Counted from the stretch's first letter, positions 1 to 7,819 are shown. The stretch is 11,083 nucleotides of DNA from JANRIZ01 sp033764445 (GCA_033764445.1 JANRIZ010000106.1:1-11083); one strand, 5' to 3'. Program-made: numbers and translations. Notes: a model not told the origin generated them from the sequence alone.

Positions 1-1524
1 AAGGTTCAGTCCGGATTCCCCGAGCAGGGTCTCATAGCCCTCCGGCAGTTCCCGGATGAATCCATCCGCTGCCGCAATTTGCGCCGCGCGGACCATCTGC
101 GCGTCGGTCGCGTCGGGATGTCCGAATCTGATGTTGGCGGCGATGGTGTTGCTGAAAAGGAAACTTTCCTGGAACACGAGTCCCACGTTGCGCCGCAAAT
201 CGTCCAGGCCCAGCTCGGCAATGTTGTATCCGTCCATGGTCACGCGGCCCCTGGCCGGATCAAAAAAACGCGGGATCAGCGACAACAGGGCGCTTTTGCC
301 GGACCCGGTCTGACCGAGGATGGCCACACATTCCCCGGGTTTGATGTCAAAGCTCACCCCCTGGAGCACCGGCTCCCCGGGTTTGTATTCAAACCAGACG
401 TCCTCAAATGTGATGGCCCCGGTCAGTCGGCCCACGTTTTTGGCATCGGACCGATCCTGGATTTCCACGGGTGTGTCCAGGACTTCAAAGACCCGCCGTG
501 CGGCAATGATGCTCTGCTGCGCGGTATTGGCGATGCTCGCAAACGCGGCCACCTGCCCGGCAAATTGCAGAAGCAGCCCGACAAACACGACCAGCCCGGC
601 TCCGAGGGGGAAACCCCCATGATTCACCAGCCAGCCGCCGTACAGCAGCAGCACGCCAAGATTGACCTGGGTCAGGAAACCGACGGTGGGGTTGTACCGG
701 CTGACCCGTTGAAAAATCTCTCCCTGCTGGTCGCGGATCCGTGCATTGACCCGCACAAACTCCTCCCGGACCTTCCCTTCGGCACCGAATCCCTTGACGA
801 CCTGGATGCCCTGGATGGACTCCGAATAACGGGAAATGAGTGTATCGACCAATTCCCGGTTCTCCCCGTAAAGGGGACGGACCTTTACAGTGAACCGATA
901 GGTGACCAGCCACAGCAAGGGGGTGGTGGCCAGGCATGCAAGTGTCAGCGGAATGCTCAACGTGAACATGTAGGCCAGAAAAACCGCGAGGGTCATGAGA
1001 ATGACCAGCCCCTGAATGAGGACCCCGTTGACAAAGGTGACCACGGCACGGGAATCGCCGGTGACCCGGTTGATCAGGGACCCGGTCGCATTGGCATCAA
1101 AAAAACGGAAGCTCAACCGTTGCAATTTGTCGTACACCTGTGTGCGCAACTCCACGACAATGTCGTGCTCGACGAGTTCTGCCAATAATACGGCGTACCA
1201 GTAACTCAGATACCCCTTGAGGGCGGCCACACCGAGCAGGAACACGGCGATGCACAACACCTGATGAAGCGGCTCCTGAACGATGCCAAAGGGATTGTAA
1301 CCAAAGGGCCAGCGTGCCGCGGGCATCACGGGATTGAGCGCATGATGGATGGTGTCAATCCCAATGCCTCCCAGGACCAGTCCGTAAATGCCCAGGGCGA
1401 GAATGACCAGCTGCAATGTTAAAACCTTGACGCATCCCGGGGCGTGTTTCCAACTCATCGCCAGCAACCGTCTCAGGTTCCGGCGATCCGAGGCCTCGAT
1501 TTTGAAACGATCGGTGGAAGGCAT
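1..1524 (-). CDS. ABC exporter, fused permease/ATPase (MsbA-like), 3'-truncated by window edge
   Basis: This frame stays open for 508 codons, from ATG at 1524 to the left edge, and reads as a type I ABC exporter half-transporter. Residues from about 30 to 340 are the membrane domain with several hydrophobic helices and typical elements such as YDKLQRLSFRFFDANATG. The ATPase domain follows: FEDVWFEYKPGEPVLQGVSF, the Walker A motif GQTGSGKS at residues 404-411 (292-315) and the Q-loop VFQESFLFSNT with its glutamine near 452. The window ends at GESGLNL, exactly where the signature LSGGQ should begin, so signature, Walker B and H-loop lie outside. The start is the first in-frame ATG after a TGA at 1561-1563, with a weak purine-rich AGAGAAG upstream. 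Family members export lipids, peptides or drugs, working as dimers in the inner membrane; the substrate cannot be read here. An unusually long loop (about 35 residues, rich in Pro and aromatics) follows the first helix. It lies 105 bases downstream of the DUF202 gene and may share its transcript. Confidence 0.93.
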   Translation of the reverse strand, partial: MPSTDRFKIEASDRRNLRRLLAMSWKHAPGCVKVLTLQLVILALGIYGLVLGGIGIDTIHHALNPVMPAARWPFGYNPFGIVQEPLHQVLCIAVFLLGVAALKGYLSYWYAVLLAELVEHDIVVELRTQVYDKLQRLSFRFFDANATGSLINRVTGDSRAVVTFVNGVLIQGLVILMTLAVFLAYMFTLSIPLTLACLATTPLLWLVTYRFTVKVRPLYGENRELVDTLISRYSESIQGIQVVKGFGAEGKVREEFVRVNARIRDQQGEIFQRVSRYNPTVGFLTQVNLGVLLLYGGWLVNHGGFPLGAGLVVFVGLLLQFAGQVAAFASIANTAQQSIIAARRVFEVLDTPVEIQDRSDAKNVGRLTGAITFEDVWFEYKPGEPVLQGVSFDIKPGECVAILGQTGSGKSALLSLIPRFFDPARGRVTMDGYNIAELGLDDLRRNVGLVFQESFLFSNTIAANIRFGHPDATDAQMVRAAQIAAADGFIRELPEGYETLLGESGLNL

Positions 1525-1629
1525 GGACGACGTCTTCTCTCTGATCCGAAGATGGTCCGATCAAAGCCCCTCCGAAGCAAAAGTAAACACGATTTTCGGG
1601 GAAAGGTGATCCCCCCCTTTCACTCCGCC

Positions 1630-2004
1630 CTAATGCGTGCTGAAAAACAGATAAACCGCGATGACCAGACCGATGGCCACCAGGGAATTGCTCAGAAAAA
1701 AGGTCACCCCGGTGTGGTATTGCGGGGGAAGCTCGTCAACCGTCAGCGTTTTCAGATAGTTCCGGTGCTGGAGGGAGGAAACGAGGATGGTGATGGTTCC
1801 CACCAGGACCAGGGCGATGCCGATGAGATTCGAGAGGGTGATGGCCCCCGGGGAAAAACCCGACGATGGGGAGTGTTGCGCGAGCAGGTTCAAAAAGAGT
1901 CCGAACCGTGAAACGGCAAACCCGAGGGCGATGACGGTCAGTCCGGTCCGGATCCACGCCAGCAGGGTCCGCTCGGCCGCAAAAAAAATCCGGGGGTCAA
2001 TCAT
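1630..2004 (-). CDS. yidH: DUF202/YidH-family small inner-membrane protein
   Basis: A 124-residue membrane protein beginning MIDPRIFFAAERTLLAWIRT, which is the hallmark N-terminus of the DUF202 (YidH/YidG) family: a short leader, then F-A-A-E-R-T-x-L-A-W-I-R-T. Three hydrophobic segments are visible at about residues 18-38, 57-77 and 100-121, the usual layout and length. The biochemical role of the bacterial family is not established; related DUF202 domains occur in eukaryotic SPX/VTC polyphosphate proteins. The ATG at 2004 has no Shine-Dalgarno sequence; the bases just before it are pyrimidine-rich (CCTTCCTT). The gene starts 96 bases after the end of rimO and ends 105 bases before the ABC exporter, all on the same strand, so co-transcription is possible. 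The gaps contain no convincing terminator or promoter. The family call is confident; the symbol is by homology only. Confidence 0.88.
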   Translation of the reverse strand: MIDPRIFFAAERTLLAWIRTGLTVIALGFAVSRFGLFLNLLAQHSPSSGFSPGAITLSNLIGIALVLVGTITILVSSLQHRNYLKTLTVDELPPQYHTGVTFFLSNSLVAIGLVIAVYLFFSTH

Positions 2005-2100
2005 AAGGAAGGCATGTTAATCGGGGTCGTCGGCACTGGCGAGATTTTTTGTTCACGGCATTGGCAGCAACGGCATCTGTCTCAAAGACCGGACCCGGTC

Positions 2101-3624
2101 CTATTTTCGGGAAGCGCGGCGGACCGGCTTTGACACCGGACGGGTGGCCACCACGGAAACGGGCTCACCGATCAGGTCGTAGTCGAGGGCACCGATGATT
2201 TTGACCTCGCAAAATGCGCCGACAGGGGCGGAACCTTCGGGCAGCAGGACGCGTCCGTCAATGTCCGGGGCATCGGCCTGGCTGCGGGCCACCCCGTCCC
2301 GTTCCACCAGCACACGCAGCGTTTTGCCGATCTGGGCCCGGGACACCTCGGCGGCAATGCGGCGCTGGAGCTTCATGGCTTTTTTGTACCGGGATTTCTT
2401 GACCGCGTCGCCGAGTTGACCCTCCATTTTTGCGGCGCGGGTTCCATCCTCCTGGCTGTAAGTGAAAATGCCCAGGCGGTCGAACTTTGTTTCCCCGATG
2501 AAATCCAGAAGCGCCTCAAAATGCTCCTCGGTTTCACCGGGGAATCCCACGATGAAGGTGGTCCGGATGGCAATGCCGGGAATGCCGGCCCGGATGCGGG
2601 AGATCAGATCGCGGATATGGGCCGAGGAGGTTTCACGCCGCATCTGGAGCAGCATCCCGTCATGGATATGCTGCAGGGGCATGTCGATGTAACGCGCGAC
2701 CTTGGGCAGCCGGGCAATTGTATCAATGAGTTCCTGGCTCCAATGGTATGGGTGTGTGTACAGGAGACGGACCCAAAAATCGCCCTCAATGGCATTGAGC
2801 TGGGTCAGCAAATCCTGGAGTCGCTCCGTTTTTTCGCCCCGCAGATCCTTGCCCCAGAAGGTGGTGTCCTGGGAGATAAGGTTGATTTCCCGGACACCGC
2901 TTTCAACGAGTCCCCTCGCCTCCTGCACGACCGAATCCATCGACCGGCTGCGGTGTTTGCCACGCATCTGTGGGATGATGCAGAAGCTGCAGGGATGATT
3001 GCAGCCCTCGCCGATCTTCAGATAGGCGAAGTGATCGGGGGTGAGCCGAAACCGGGGCGTCTGATAATCCGGGATATAGGTCGGTTTGCGGGTCACGAAA
3101 TTGAGCGGGTCATCCGCCACGGGTTCATGGGAATGATCATGGACGTGCTCCTCCGCCTTGTCAGATTTTTCCGCAAAATGCGCCGGGAGTGCGGAGGCGA
3201 CACCGTTAAGAACGGCGTCACGGCGAGTGAGTGCCGCGCGGATGATTTCCGGGGTTTTTTCGACCTGGTCAATGCCCATGAATGCATCGACTTCCGGCAT
3301 CTCCCTTTGGAGTTCCCCCGCAAATCGCTGGGCCATGCACCCGGCGACAACCAGGGCCTGCCCCTCCTTCCGGCGGGAAAGCCCGCGCTGACGGTTGGCC
3401 TGCAGGATGTTCTCGACGGCCTCCTCCTTGGCGCTGTCAATGAACGAGCAGGTGTTGACGATCAGACAATCGGCCTCCTCCGGGTTGTTGGTCACCTGCA
3501 TGCCCTCCTGCAAAATGCGCCCGAGCATGATCTCGGAATCCACGAGGTTTTTGGCACAGCCCAGCGAGACGAGACCGACTTTGAGCGGGGCCGGGGGTTT
3601 GGGGGGATGAGCGGATTTTTTCAA
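2101..3624 (-). CDS. rimO: Ribosomal protein S12 methylthiotransferase RimO
   Basis: RimO is a radical-SAM enzyme with two iron-sulfur clusters that adds a methylthio group to the beta-carbon of a conserved aspartate in ribosomal protein S12. The 507-residue product shows the full layout. An N-terminal UPF0004 domain begins VGLVSLGCAKNLVDSEIMLG, with cluster cysteines at 23, 59 and 96. The radical-SAM motif CNHPCSFC has Cys 208, 212 and 215, followed by IIPQMRGKHRSR. The C-terminal TRAM domain spans about 431-491. GCAKNLVDSE and the HPYHW stretch favour RimO over MiaB. It is longer than the usual 430-450 residues because of a His- and acid-rich insert at about 151-176, a Pro/Lys-rich N-terminus and a basic tail. 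The chosen start is TTG at 3624, which overlaps the stop of the upstream RodZ-like gene (TTGA). An AGGAAG lies about 10 bases upstream, and no in-frame ATG occurs before the conserved core. Translation is probably coupled to the upstream gene. Confidence 0.96.
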   Translation of the reverse strand: MKKSAHPPKPPAPLKVGLVSLGCAKNLVDSEIMLGRILQEGMQVTNNPEEADCLIVNTCSFIDSAKEEAVENILQANRQRGLSRRKEGQALVVAGCMAQRFAGELQREMPEVDAFMGIDQVEKTPEIIRAALTRRDAVLNGVASALPAHFAEKSDKAEEHVHDHSHEPVADDPLNFVTRKPTYIPDYQTPRFRLTPDHFAYLKIGEGCNHPCSFCIIPQMRGKHRSRSMDSVVQEARGLVESGVREINLISQDTTFWGKDLRGEKTERLQDLLTQLNAIEGDFWVRLLYTHPYHWSQELIDTIARLPKVARYIDMPLQHIHDGMLLQMRRETSSAHIRDLISRIRAGIPGIAIRTTFIVGFPGETEEHFEALLDFIGETKFDRLGIFTYSQEDGTRAAKMEGQLGDAVKKSRYKKAMKLQRRIAAEVSRAQIGKTLRVLVERDGVARSQADAPDIDGRVLLPEGSAPVGAFCEVKIIGALDYDLIGEPVSVVATRPVSKPVRRASRK

Positions 3625-4463
3625 GGCAAAGTCACTTCCTTCGGTTCGGCCCCATCGTTGAATCCCGGCACCTCGCGGCCATTGAAGGTGAGGGTGACCA
3701 GTGAAGGATTAAAGACCTTGGCCCGGAAAAGCACTCCCTGCCACGTCTTTTCCTCACCAGCCTCCAGGACGGTGCCGGCGTCATTCTCATCCTCGATCCC
3801 GTCGACAACCACCCGGACCCAGCACTCGTCATTGGCCCTGATTTTCAGGACATGCGTCGCATTGGAGGATACCGTGGGGGGCAGATTGGTCAGCACCACC
3901 GCGGCGACGTTGGTCGGGGGCACCACAACGGCATTGGTCACGGCAACGGGAACGGGCTTGACCCCCACGGGTTTGACCGGTTGCGGGGCCGGGGGAACCG
4001 GATTCCGGACCGGTTCCGGACGGGAGAGGGTCAGGGTCGGACGGGGGGCCATGCCGATCCGGACCAGCTTGACGTAATAATATCCCCCGACACAGAGGAG
4101 GGAAAAAACCGCGACAAGGATGCCGAGGGAAACAGGCTTGAACTTCACGGCCCTGACCGTGTGCATGTCCGGGGCAATGACCGCCTCCTCGCCCATGAAC
4201 GAAAACTCGTTTTCGGTCAGCCCCAGCTGACGGTTGAAATCACGGACCATCTTGTGGGGGTCCAGCCGGAGGTATTTTGCGTAGGTGCGGACGAATTCGC
4301 GCTGGTAACCGACCCCGGGGATGTTGGTGAAGTTGTCCTTCTCCATTTCCTCGAGGCGCTCGACGCGGATTTTCGTGGCCTTGGAAGCCTCCTCCAGGGA
4401 GAGTTTCCGGGCTTCGCGCTGATTTTTAAGAAGGGTGCCGATGGATTCCATACCGTGTTTCAC
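3621..4463 (-). CDS. rodZ: RodZ-like protein: N-terminal HTH, one membrane helix, C-terminal DUF4115-like domain
   Basis: The 280-residue product has the RodZ architecture. A helix-turn-helix of the XRE/HTH_25 type spans about residues 6-80 (SIGTLLKNQREARKLSLEEA, then the typical GVGYQREFVRTYAKYL). One transmembrane helix lies at about 111-130, followed by a Pro/Val/Thr/Asn-rich linker (139-197) and a C-terminal beta-rich domain (about 201-280; VLKIRANDECWVRVVVDG, then WQGVLFRAKVFNPS) matching the DUF4115 pattern. RodZ links MreB filaments to the wall-synthesis machinery and supports rod shape; its HTH contacts MreB rather than DNA in the studied cases. The linker carries repeated P-V/V-T-N elements. 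The chosen start is GTG at 4463, overlapping the ftsK stop (GTGA). An alternative ATG at 4451 would remove four residues (MKHG). A RodZ-like gene next to rimO is a recurring arrangement in bacteria. It is divergent outside the HTH, so the exact symbol is less sure than the architecture. Confidence 0.85.
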   Translation of the reverse strand: MKHGMESIGTLLKNQREARKLSLEEASKATKIRVERLEEMEKDNFTNIPGVGYQREFVRTYAKYLRLDPHKMVRDFNRQLGLTENEFSFMGEEAVIAPDMHTVRAVKFKPVSLGILVAVFSLLCVGGYYYVKLVRIGMAPRPTLTLSRPEPVRNPVPPAPQPVKPVGVKPVPVAVTNAVVVPPTNVAAVVLTNLPPTVSSNATHVLKIRANDECWVRVVVDGIEDENDAGTVLEAGEEKTWQGVLFRAKVFNPSLVTLTFNGREVPGFNDGAEPKEVTLP

Positions 4464-7069
4464 GAAAACAGCCGTTCAATTCCCGAATACACCTGGGGAT
4501 CGCCGAGATCAACAAGGATTTCTCGGTCGTTGGAACCCTCCTTGGCTCCCACCAACCCGTAATCCTCAAAAATATCCATGATCCGCGCCGCGCGTGTATA
4601 ACCCAGCCGCAAGCGTCTCTGCAAGAGAGAAGTCGAGGCCCTTTTTTCCTGACGCACAATTTCGAGGCTTTTGAGACACAACGTCTTGTCCTCCTCCGTG
4701 ATCTCGTTGTCCCCCTCGGAGGCGGGTTTGGAGAGTTTGGTATGGATTTCACTCTCGTAGGCCGGGGCGGCCTGACCGGCACACCAATCCACAACCGCCA
4801 ACACCTCCTCATCGCTCAAAAACACCCCCTGGGCCCGGACGGGATTCGAGGAGCCGGGGGGGACATAGAGCATATCCCCCTTGCCCAGCAGTTTTTCGGC
4901 ACCGTTCTGGTCAAGGATCACCCGCGAATCCAGCTTCGAGGCCACCTGAAAGGAAATCCGGGTCGGGATGTTGGCCTTGATGACCCCCGTGACCACGTCC
5001 GCCCGGGGTGTCTGGGTGGCCACGATCATGTGAATGCCCGCCGCCCGGGCCATCTGGGTGATCCTCGCAATACACGATTCCACATCCGCAGGGGCCGTCA
5101 GCATCAGGTCGGCCAACTCGTCAATGATGACGACAATGTAGGGCATCCGGTCGGGAATGATCAGGTCCGAATCCCGCGGCACCACGATGGGCAGGGTTTG
5201 CTGGGCGGGTCCGTCCTCCTCCGGGGCGGGGGGGATCTCGCGGGTGTCCTCCTCCTTCTCAAGTTCCTCGGCCAGGTCAAGCGCCTCGATGAGGGGTTGG
5301 GCGGGCTTGGGCCGGCTGTTGAAGGTTGAGATGTTCCGGACGCCGCATTTTGCGAAGATTTCGTACCGTTTTTCCATTTCAAAAATGACCCATTTCAGGG
5401 CCATGATCACCTTTTTCGGATCGGTGACCACCGGCACGGCCAGGTGCGGAAGACGGTTGTACACCTGCATTTCCACCTTTTTTGGATCGATCATGATGAT
5501 GCGCAGATCCGCCGGGGAAAAGGTGTAGAGCATGCTGACAATCAGTGAGTTCATGCAGACGGATTTCCCGGACCCGGTGGTGCCGCCAACCAGCAGATGG
5601 GGCATGGCGGTCAGATCGCCGACAATGACCTTGCCGTACACATCCTTTCCCAGGGCGACCGGAATGCGGCCCGGGGACTTCTTCCATTCGTCGTTCTGGA
5701 GGATTTCCGACATCAGAATGACCACCTTTTTGGAGTTGGCCACCTCGATGCCGAACGTGTTCTTGCCCGGGACCGGGGCCAGGATGTTGATCCGCTCGGC
5801 ACGCAATGCCATGGCGATGTTTTTTTCCAGGGCCACGATCTTGTCGAGCTTGACCCCGGCATTGGGGACAAATTCAAAACGGGTGATCGTCGGCCCCTTG
5901 GTGATTTCATCGGGATGGACGATGATCTCAAACTGTTTGAAAAGACCCACGATCGTCTGGGACTGCGCCAGCAATTCATCACGGTTGGCGGCGACAAAAC
6001 TGGCGGGATCCTGAGTGCGGAGATGCTCCATCCCGGGCAACTTGTAGTTTTCGTAGGAAATCTCGGGCTTCGGGGCCAGAGTCGGATTCTCCCGGCTGAG
6101 TCGGCCCTGAACCTTTTCGGGAATCCCCCGGGGAGGAATGGATTCAGGCTCCGCCTCCGCCTCGTCGGACTCCTCCTGCATGGGCCTGATCTTCTCGCGG
6201 CCCTTTGAACGGACCGGGCCTTTTTCAGGCTCGGGGATGGAGGGCATGGAGGTGTCGATGATTTTCGGTTCGACCGTCGGCTGACCGGGCGTGCTCTTTC
6301 CAAGGGCATCCCCCTCGCCCACCCCCTCCAGCTCCTTCCCCGAATTGCGACGGATCCGTTCCCCGACCTTCTCCAGTTTCTGGTTGAGTTCCCGGATCAA
6401 ACGCGCCCGCACCTTGGGGTCCGAGACGGTACTGATTTTTTCCTCCAGCATCTTCACGTCCCCCTCATCGACCTCTCCGGTAAAACGACGCAGGAATTCA
6501 CGGGCCGGGTGAACCATCGAGCTGATGGGATCGACCCCAAAAAGGACGACGATCGCAATCACATAGATCAGCAGCAAAAGGAAGCTGGATCCCCAAAACC
6601 CGAATGTGGGGGCGAAAACATGATTGACCAGCTCGCGTCCCAGATACCCGCCGCTGCTGGGGATGACATAGGCTTTCTGTCCCAGAGAAGGGAAGAGGAG
6701 CTGGAGCAGACAGGCCATGGACACCAGCACCACGCCCCCCATCAAAACCTTCAGCACCACCGAGGTCTGCCGCGAAAACTCAAACTTGAAAAGCCGAAAC
6801 CCCAGAATGACCGAGGGGATCAGAAACAGAAAGGGCACAAAAAAGGAGGTCACCCCAAAAAAGAAAAAAAACAGATAGGCAATCCACATGCCGATCCATC
6901 CCCAGGCATTGAGCGTGGGAGTGTTCGGATTGGTGGTGTTGTAGTGATGATCCAGCGGATTGTACGTAAAGACACTGGGGAAAATCAGAACAAACAGAAC
7001 AAACCCCACCAAGGCCAAAATCTCTTCATGGTTCTGGCTGAGGCGTTTAGATTCTTCTTTTTTTGCCAT
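4460..7069 (-). CDS. ftsK: DNA translocase FtsK/SpoIIIE
   Basis: FtsK is a septal membrane ATPase that pumps double-stranded DNA to clear and segregate the chromosome at division. Starting from ATG 7069 the protein has 869 residues. Four or five membrane segments lie at about 17-36, 57-93 (one or two), 104-126 and 157-178. A long charged, Pro-rich linker follows to about 340. The motor has Walker A GGTTGSGKS at 495-503 (5561-5587), Walker B VVIIDELADLM at 646-656, and the conserved ARITQMARAAGIHMIVATQT. The stretch after it includes ADVVTGVIKANIPTRISFQV. The C-terminal winged-helix gamma domain (about 795-860; LRLGYTRAARIMDIFEDYG) is the part that reads DNA polarity signals in known FtsKs. 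An acidic, Pro-rich insert lies between Walker A and B. A TTG at 7108 would add 13 residues that resemble no FtsK N-terminus, so ATG 7069 is preferred although no Shine-Dalgarno sequence precedes it (CCTTCC). It is the first gene of a coupled unit with the RodZ-like gene and rimO. Confidence 0.96.
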   Translation of the reverse strand: MAKKEESKRLSQNHEEILALVGFVLFVLIFPSVFTYNPLDHHYNTTNPNTPTLNAWGWIGMWIAYLFFFFFGVTSFFVPFLFLIPSVILGFRLFKFEFSRQTSVVLKVLMGGVVLVSMACLLQLLFPSLGQKAYVIPSSGGYLGRELVNHVFAPTFGFWGSSFLLLLIYVIAIVVLFGVDPISSMVHPAREFLRRFTGEVDEGDVKMLEEKISTVSDPKVRARLIRELNQKLEKVGERIRRNSGKELEGVGEGDALGKSTPGQPTVEPKIIDTSMPSIPEPEKGPVRSKGREKIRPMQEESDEAEAEPESIPPRGIPEKVQGRLSRENPTLAPKPEISYENYKLPGMEHLRTQDPASFVAANRDELLAQSQTIVGLFKQFEIIVHPDEITKGPTITRFEFVPNAGVKLDKIVALEKNIAMALRAERINILAPVPGKNTFGIEVANSKKVVILMSEILQNDEWKKSPGRIPVALGKDVYGKVIVGDLTAMPHLLVGGTTGSGKSVCMNSLIVSMLYTFSPADLRIIMIDPKKVEMQVYNRLPHLAVPVVTDPKKVIMALKWVIFEMEKRYEIFAKCGVRNISTFNSRPKPAQPLIEALDLAEELEKEEDTREIPPAPEEDGPAQQTLPIVVPRDSDLIIPDRMPYIVVIIDELADLMLTAPADVESCIARITQMARAAGIHMIVATQTPRADVVTGVIKANIPTRISFQVASKLDSRVILDQNGAEKLLGKGDMLYVPPGSSNPVRAQGVFLSDEEVLAVVDWCAGQAAPAYESEIHTKLSKPASEGDNEITEEDKTLCLKSLEIVRQEKRASTSLLQRRLRLGYTRAARIMDIFEDYGLVGAKEGSNDREILVDLGDPQVYSGIERLFS

Positions 7070-7085
7070 GGAAGGTGTGGAGTGT

Positions 7086-7112
7086 AACAGCCTTAAGCCT
7101 GTTATCAACAGG
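7086..7112. promoter_or_regulatory. Overlapping inverted repeats in the ftsK leader
   Basis: Two overlapping dyads share one arm: AACAG-N8-CTGTT (7086-7103, with CTTAAG at the centre) and CCTGTT-ATC-AACAGG (7098-7112, perfect 6-base arms). They sit 17-43 bases upstream of the ftsK ATG. They could be a protein-binding site with spaced half-sites, or mutually exclusive hairpins in the ftsK mRNA leader. The repeats are seen directly; any function is inferred. Confidence 0.4.
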
Positions 7113-7136
7113 TTTTATGCTGACATGCGACGTTTT

Positions 7137-7148
7137 TGTGCATGCACA
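7137..7148. promoter_or_regulatory. 12-base perfect palindrome in the divergent intergenic region
   Basis: TGTGCATGCACA is a perfect 12-base palindrome lying between ftsK (minus strand) and the secreted-protein gene (plus strand), 15 bases upstream of a candidate plus-strand -35 element. Its place fits a dimeric regulator site, but I do not recognise the motif and one 12-base palindrome may be chance. Confidence 0.25.
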
Positions 7149-7162
7149 GACCGGATGGCGGT

Positions 7163-7192
7163 TTGACTTCAGACGGCTGTGATTCGCAAAAT
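7163..7192 (+). promoter_or_regulatory. Candidate sigma-70-type promoter for the secreted-protein gene
   Basis: TTGACT (7163-7168, five of six matches to the -35 consensus) is followed after 18 bases by CAAAAT (7187-7192, four of six for -10). Transcription would start near 7199, which fits a translation start at GTG 7259 and argues against any start near 7142. Confidence 0.35.
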
Positions 7193-7258
7193 ACATTCCA
7201 CCCACTTTCAGAAAGTTGGCCGTTGATATTTTTGATCCTTCTGCCCTATGCTCCCCCG

Positions 7259-7819
7259 GTGACCTTTCGGGGGCTTCATATCCTCTTCCTGATCCTCGTT
7301 CTGCCGGGAGTCCATGCGACGGAACCCCCGGGTCAACCTCGCCCGACTCCCGATCCCAGGGGGCCGGTCCGGCTTTTCCTTGAAATCGACCCGAAGGCCC
7401 CCTCTGTCACAAATCCCGAAAAATCCCTTCCCTGCATCCTATCCGTCGAGAATCTCACCAAAAGGGACCTCACCCTTTTCCGAAATCCGCCGAAATATTT
7501 AACCGTCATCACCCATGAAAACGGTCCTGTCTCAGTGGGAAATTCAACCGGGTGTGGCATGGTGCTGCCCCGGAAGGGTGTGACCAATGAGGTTCCCGTG
7601 GTCCTGTTGCGCCCGGGACAAACACACCAGTACCGGTTGGATTTATCACAACATTTGTTCGCTCTGAAGGATGTCCGCCGTGAATTTCAATGGCGGGGAA
7701 CCAATCTGTGGATTCAACTGCGTTTTGACAATTTTTTCCCGGAAAAATCGGGGTTGGGGAAGGCAAAAATTCCAGCGGAAAAATTGGAAACAAATTCCCT
7801 CCTGGTTCCTGTACGTTGA
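7259..7819 (+). CDS. Predicted secreted protein of unknown function
   Basis: I do not recognise this family. From GTG 7259 the product has 186 residues and opens with a good signal peptide: a short Thr-Phe-Arg start, the hydrophobic core HILFLILVLPG, and likely cleavage after VHA (residue 20). A short Pro-rich stretch follows (about 21-36). The rest alternates short hydrophobic strands and polar turns (VRLFLEIDPKAP, CILSVENLTKRDLTLF, LRPGQTHQYRLDLS, WIQLRFDN), suggesting a beta-sandwich fold such as an immunoglobulin-like or BsuPI-like domain; that is inference from pattern only. Cysteines occur at about 59 and 99. The frame stays open upstream to before 7142, and TTG 7136 or ATG 7142 are possible starts, but they give an N-terminus with no typical signal and would precede the candidate promoter. 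No Shine-Dalgarno sequence is visible at the chosen start. The gene is divergent from ftsK and not obviously linked to the nitrogen operon downstream. Confidence 0.6.
   Translation: MTFRGLHILFLILVLPGVHATEPPGQPRPTPDPRGPVRLFLEIDPKAPSVTNPEKSLPCILSVENLTKRDLTLFRNPPKYLTVITHENGPVSVGNSTGCGMVLPRKGVTNEVPVVLLRPGQTHQYRLDLSQHLFALKDVRREFQWRGTNLWIQLRFDNFFPEKSGLGKAKIPAEKLETNSLLVPVR

Noticed and set aside
79..1188. Long plus-strand open frame opposite the ABC exporter
   Set aside because: Its product has no domain sense and lacks membrane or motif patterns, while the minus strand gives a clear ABC exporter with Walker A and Q-loop. It is a GC-rich antisense shadow.
2087..2100. Palindrome GACCGGACCCGGTC right after the rimO stop as a terminator
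   Set aside because: The stem is only about five bases with a four-base loop, and only three T residues follow on the minus strand. Too weak to call.
2416..4077. 553-codon plus-strand open frame opposite rimO and the RodZ-like gene
   Set aside because: It spans two real genes on the other strand, has low-complexity Gly/Arg/Thr composition at its end and no recognisable motif.
7070..7108. N-terminal extension of FtsK from a TTG at 7108
   Set aside because: The 13 extra residues do not resemble an FtsK start, run through the inverted repeats and have no ribosome site. ATG 7069 is followed by a normal FtsK N-terminus.
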